Origin: Candidatus Aminicenantes bacterium UBA2190
GTDB taxonomy: Bacteria > Acidobacteriota > Aminicenantia > UBA2199
Direction of reading: 5' to 3'
DNA: 16,592 nucleotides
Assembly (NCBI GenBank): GCA_002335385.1
Contig: DCVK01000032.1
Location: 1 to 16,592 of the forward strand
The translations under genes were made by a program, and so were the position numbers. Below the pieces are notes generated by a model. It did not search any database, had not been told where the DNA came from, and worked only from the letters and a program-made list of their open reading frames with translations. Each line of letters opens with the position of its first letter. Within the stretch, counting starts at the first letter, position 1. Below, in pieces: positions 14,418-16,592 of the stretch.

Positions 14418-14451
14418 AAACCGGAAATCGTGCTTTTCCGGTTTTCGGAAA
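14418..14451. other. Two overlapping, mutually exclusive hairpins upstream of the pyrF promoter
   Basis: AAACCGGAAA (14418-14427) pairs with TTTCCGGTTT (14435-14444) across a 7-nt loop, a perfect 10-bp stem. The shared segment TTTCCG (14435-14440) can instead pair with CGGAAA (14446-14451). It lies upstream of the pyrF promoter, so it cannot act in the pyrF leader. It may end transcripts arriving from the cation transporter side, or be a small inverted repeat. Confidence 0.45.
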
Positions 14452-14777
14452 GGCTGATCCGGGGGGGGGACAGGTCGAAATGAGCCGATTTACCGGCGGG
14501 AACCTGCAAACCCTTTTGCAGTATGAGTAATCAGGATAACCTTGTTATATCGGCAATCTTGGAGTAACTCGCGTGTGCAATTACTGGAGAGTGCGAGCGT
14601 ACAACCATCTCGGAAGCCGGATTTGAGGTTTTCCACATCGAGTGTTGATAGTTGGATTATAGCCTCCGCCGGGTCGTAATTTTTTCTGATCAAGCGAGCC
14701 ATAAATACAACTAATTTTACACATTTCCACAATCCGGGGTGACCTGAAATGAGTTTTCGGGCTTTTCCGCAACCGGA
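14452..14777. other. Gene-free, partly AT-richer stretch between pyrF and the cation transporter
   Basis: No convincing gene, tRNA or known RNA is visible. A run of nine G (14461-14469) opens the stretch. From about 14510 to 14735 the DNA is more AT-rich than the genes. Short open frames on the - strand have no ribosome binding site and no recognisable protein. It could hold a decayed gene, an unrecognised RNA, or simply spacer. Confidence 0.5.
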
Positions 14778-15701
14778 TCAGTCGTCGGGCTCTCCATGGG
14801 GGTCGATATGGACCGATATGGAGAATTGCGGTCCCAGGTCTTCCTTCAGCTTCTCCTCAACGGCCTGGGCGACCTGGTGCGCCTCGACGATGTTCAGCCG
14901 TTCCTCCACGACGATGTGCAGGGACGCCTCGGCGCGGCTGATGTAATCGTGAATGGAGATGCCGTGGCAGGAAAGGACGCCGGGCTGGGCACGGACGGAG
15001 GCGTTGATGGCTTCGACCATCTTTGGATCGGGGGCCTTGCCGATCAGCTCGTTGATCGAATTGCGGCTGAGGTCCCAGGCCACCCAGGCGAGCAGGCCGG
15101 TCACGAAGAGCCCCAGCACGCCGTCCAGGCGGAAGAAACCCAGGGGACTGACCACCAGCCCGACGGCCACGAGCAAGGCGGCGATTGCGTCGCTGCGGTG
15201 GTGCCAGGCGTCGGCGACCAGCGTCGATGAATGGATGAGCCCGCCCAGGTAGGAGCTGAAGGAGGCCAGCCATTCCTTGAACCCCGCCGACAGCAGCAGC
15301 AGGATGACAATGGCCAGGTCGAAGCGGACGGGCTGGGGGCGCAGGATACGCTCCAGGGATCCCTTGCCCATGCCGACGGCCACGGCGAACAGCGTGAAAG
15401 CGATGAGCAGGGTGGCGACATGCTCCAGCCGGCCATGGCCATGCGGGTGATCGGAGTCGGCGGGCTTGCTGCTGAAGAAGAAGCCAATGAGGACCACGGT
15501 CGAGGTCAGCACGTCGGAAAGCGAGTGGAAGGCATCGGCGACGAGGGCGATGCTGTTCAGGGCCAGGCCGGCCAGCAGCTTGAAGGCGAACAGGGCGACG
15601 TTGCTGACGATGCTGACCCATGCCTCCAGGAAGCCGATGAAGCGGCGGTCGGAGCGGCGATCCTCGGGGAAGCGGCGCAGCAGCCGTTCATGGATGTTCA
15701 T
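14778..15701 (-). CDS. Cation diffusion facilitator family metal exporter (zinc-type)
   Basis: These proteins use the proton gradient to export divalent metals across the inner membrane. The 307-aa length and about six membrane segments (27-48, 50-76, 95-112, 127-147, 172-190, 194-212) fit the family. The metal site in the membrane shows H59-x3-D63 in segment 2 (ADAFHSLSD) and H167-x3-D171 in segment 5 (ADAWHHRSD), a His/Asp pattern typical of zinc transporters. A short histidine-rich loop HPHGHG (85-90) follows segment 2. The cytoplasmic dimer domain (about 220-303) has further His residues at 251, 262, 275, 298 and 302. The ATG at 15701 has AAGGAGG 4 nt upstream, which decides the start against a longer N-terminus. 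Metal choice is inferred only; iron, cobalt or cadmium are alternatives. Confidence 0.93.
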   Translation of the reverse strand: MNIHERLLRRFPEDRRSDRRFIGFLEAWVSIVSNVALFAFKLLAGLALNSIALVADAFHSLSDVLTSTVVLIGFFFSSKPADSDHPHGHGRLEHVATLLIAFTLFAVAVGMGKGSLERILRPQPVRFDLAIVILLLLSAGFKEWLASFSSYLGGLIHSSTLVADAWHHRSDAIAALLVAVGLVVSPLGFFRLDGVLGLFVTGLLAWVAWDLSRNSINELIGKAPDPKMVEAINASVRAQPGVLSCHGISIHDYISRAEASLHIVVEERLNIVEAHQVAQAVEEKLKEDLGPQFSISVHIDPHGEPDD

Positions 15702-15773
15702 CCGGCCTCCTTGTTGGCAAGATCGGCGGCTGGAAGTCCCGCGGGCGATCGCCCTGCTGCTCGCGAAGAGCCC

Positions 15774-15802
15774 GGCCGCAAGGCGGGATGCGCCTGCCGG
15801 CC
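15774..15802 (-). promoter_or_regulatory. Hairpin in the leader of the cation transporter gene
   Basis: The - strand leader of about 113 nt folds into a strong interrupted stem. Segments 15774-15778 and 15798-15802 pair (GGCCG/CGGCC), then C/G, then 15781-15785 with 15791-15795 (AGGCG/CGCCT), closing a 5-nt loop. The palindrome GGGCGATCGCCC follows at 15743-15754. It does not match a metal riboswitch that I know. Confidence 0.35.
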
Positions 15803-15820
15803 TGTTCTTCCTCAAGGCCT

Positions 15821-15849
15821 ATGGTATCGGGGCAGACCCGCAAAGTCAA
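15821..15849 (-). promoter_or_regulatory. Probable promoter of the cation transporter gene
   Basis: On the - strand TTGACT (15849-15844, five of six) and TACCAT (15826-15821, four of six) are 17 bp apart. Transcription would start near 15814, giving a leader of about 113 nt, long enough for regulation. Confidence 0.5.
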
Positions 15850-15950
15850 TATCGGCGCTCCCGCTTCCTGCCGGATCCGCGGTACTGACCCGTTTCGACG
15901 GACAACGGCATATGTTCGGCTGCGATTCTGCTGCATGATGGCCGGGTAGG

Positions 15951-15993
15951 GGCCGGGCGGGGAATTCTGCCCGCACCGGCAGGGCGCCCGGCC
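15951..15993. terminator. GC-rich hairpin downstream of the partial gene at the right edge
   Basis: GGCCGGGCG (15951-15959) pairs perfectly with CGCCCGGCC (15985-15993). The enclosed 25 nt contain a second stem, CTGCC with GGCAG. It lies about 55 bp beyond the stop codon of the - strand gene ending at 16049. There is no T-run, so a terminator role is only plausible. Apart from the hairpin, 15850-16048 shows no gene. Confidence 0.35.
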
Positions 15994-16048
15994 GCGCGCA
16001 ACGACATCAATTGATCTGAAAGGGCTGATCTTTGTCCTGGTGAATTTT

Positions 16049-16592
16049 CTAGTTGCTCCCTGTGATCGTTCCGCCACAAGCAATTTTCAATGTGACATCG
16101 ATGAAATTATTCATATAGGAATTGGGATACGGCTGGTTTTTGGCTTCGGCCGGATCGGCAATGAAGACCAGCCGATGGTTTCCGCATCGTGATGGGAGCT
16201 TGATCTTGACCAATTGTTTCCAGGTCGTTTTATAGCCTGGCTGCAGGGATGCTCCGCTGAAGAGGAGCTGGCCGGGCAGCTTATCCACATAAAGCCAGAT
16301 GTCGAAGGATTTTTTCACGGCGCCGTAATTCCAGAGGACGACTTCCATCTCGGCCTCGAAAATATTCTCGGAGAGCCATTTCAATTTGGCCTCATGAATC
16401 TCGTTGCTGGTTCCCCTGTTGATGTAAACTTGTGCCTTGGGGCTGAAAGCGAGCTTTATCTCTCCATCGGTGCCAATATCGGCATCCTGGATCATGCATA
16501 GCTCCTGATTGACCCAGTCGTTGTTCGGGTTGATATCATTGTTACCCGTGATCCTCGCCTTCACCGCAACCGGCCTGGTGGTGTAAGGAATG
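16049..16592 (-). CDS. C-terminal part of a probable secreted beta-sandwich (CARDB-like) protein
   Basis: The frame is open from the window edge (it reads IPYTTRPVAVKARITGNND at the edge) to the TAG at 16049, so at least 181 residues of a longer protein are present and the true start lies outside. The visible part alternates short strands and polar turns. RPVAVKARITGNNDINPNND looks like the end of one beta-sandwich domain. The next domain contains EAEMEVVLWNYGAVKKSFDIWLYVD and ends with GNHRLVFIADP and YPNSYMNNFIDVTLKIACG. This V-x-N-x-G and N-N-x-x-x-V style resembles CARDB-like adhesion domains of secreted bacterial proteins, but I cannot be certain. A GTG at 16564 would make an internal start inside a domain and is not a likely true start. 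Confidence 0.6.
   Translation of the reverse strand, partial: IPYTTRPVAVKARITGNNDINPNNDWVNQELCMIQDADIGTDGEIKLAFSPKAQVYINRGTSNEIHEAKLKWLSENIFEAEMEVVLWNYGAVKKSFDIWLYVDKLPGQLLFSGASLQPGYKTTWKQLVKIKLPSRCGNHRLVFIADPAEAKNQPYPNSYMNNFIDVTLKIACGGTITGSN

Noticed and set aside
14461..14469. G9 run as a phase-variable switch
   Set aside because: It lies in non-coding DNA outside the spacer of the promoters recognised here, so no switching effect can be supported.
14490..14732. Small - strand frame of 80 codons in the AT-richer gap
   Set aside because: It would begin with TTG without a ribosome binding site and shows no family motif; kept only as part of a gene-free stretch.
15702..15815. 38-residue N-terminal extension of the cation transporter
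   Set aside because: AAGGAGG at 15706-15712 sits just before the ATG at 15701, and the extended start would lie at the predicted transcription start.

Overview
The window reads as chromosomal DNA of a GC-rich, Gram-negative-type bacterium. Signs are an OmpA-like peptidoglycan-binding protein, strong AGGAGG ribosome binding sites and sigma-70-like promoters (TTGACA/TATAAT types). The phylum cannot be fixed from sequence alone. A deep lineage of the Acidobacteriota/Aminicenantes kind is my guess only, based on the gene combination and the repeat-filled intergenic gaps. I see no rRNA, tRNA, CRISPR array, transposase or phage gene.

Left part (1-7453, all + strand): a tight six-gene cluster behind a consensus promoter (TTGACA, 17 bp, TATAAT at 14-42). 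The order is a cyclic 2,3-diphosphoglycerate synthetase-like P-loop protein, carbamate kinase (arcC) with an odd repeat-encoded tail, a 744-aa protein I do not recognise with a coiled-coil/lysine-rich C-terminus, bifunctional NAD(P)H-hydrate repair enzyme (nnr), tRNA t6A ATPase (tsaE), and a histidine phosphatase. Gaps are 74, 13 and 2 bp, followed by overlaps of 32 and 4 bp, so one transcript is likely. The cluster mixes phosphoryl/carbamoyl-phosphate metabolism with metabolite repair and tRNA modification.

Middle part (7454-12115): a 446-bp non-coding stretch with a nested inverted repeat, then dodecin and a secreted DUF4846-type protein (+). A membrane hybrid histidine kinase with its own receiver domain lies on the - strand. 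It converges with DUF4846 across one inverted repeat and diverges from a secreted OmpA-family protein (+) across another.

Right part (12116-16592, all - strand): an AI-2E/YtvI-type membrane protein, orotidine 5'-phosphate decarboxylase (pyrF) with a strong promoter, a gene-free and partly AT-richer gap, a zinc-type cation diffusion facilitator with its own promoter and a structured leader, and the C-terminal part of a probably secreted beta-sandwich protein cut by the window edge.

The most unusual things are the unrecognised 744-aa protein inside a housekeeping-like operon, the near-perfect 72-bp repeat that extends carbamate kinase by about 62 residues, and the recurring imperfect inverted repeats built of short words (AAATTCC, GTGAAAAGT, GTTCGAAG/TTGAAG) in four intergenic gaps. 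No clearly new defence or mobile system is visible.
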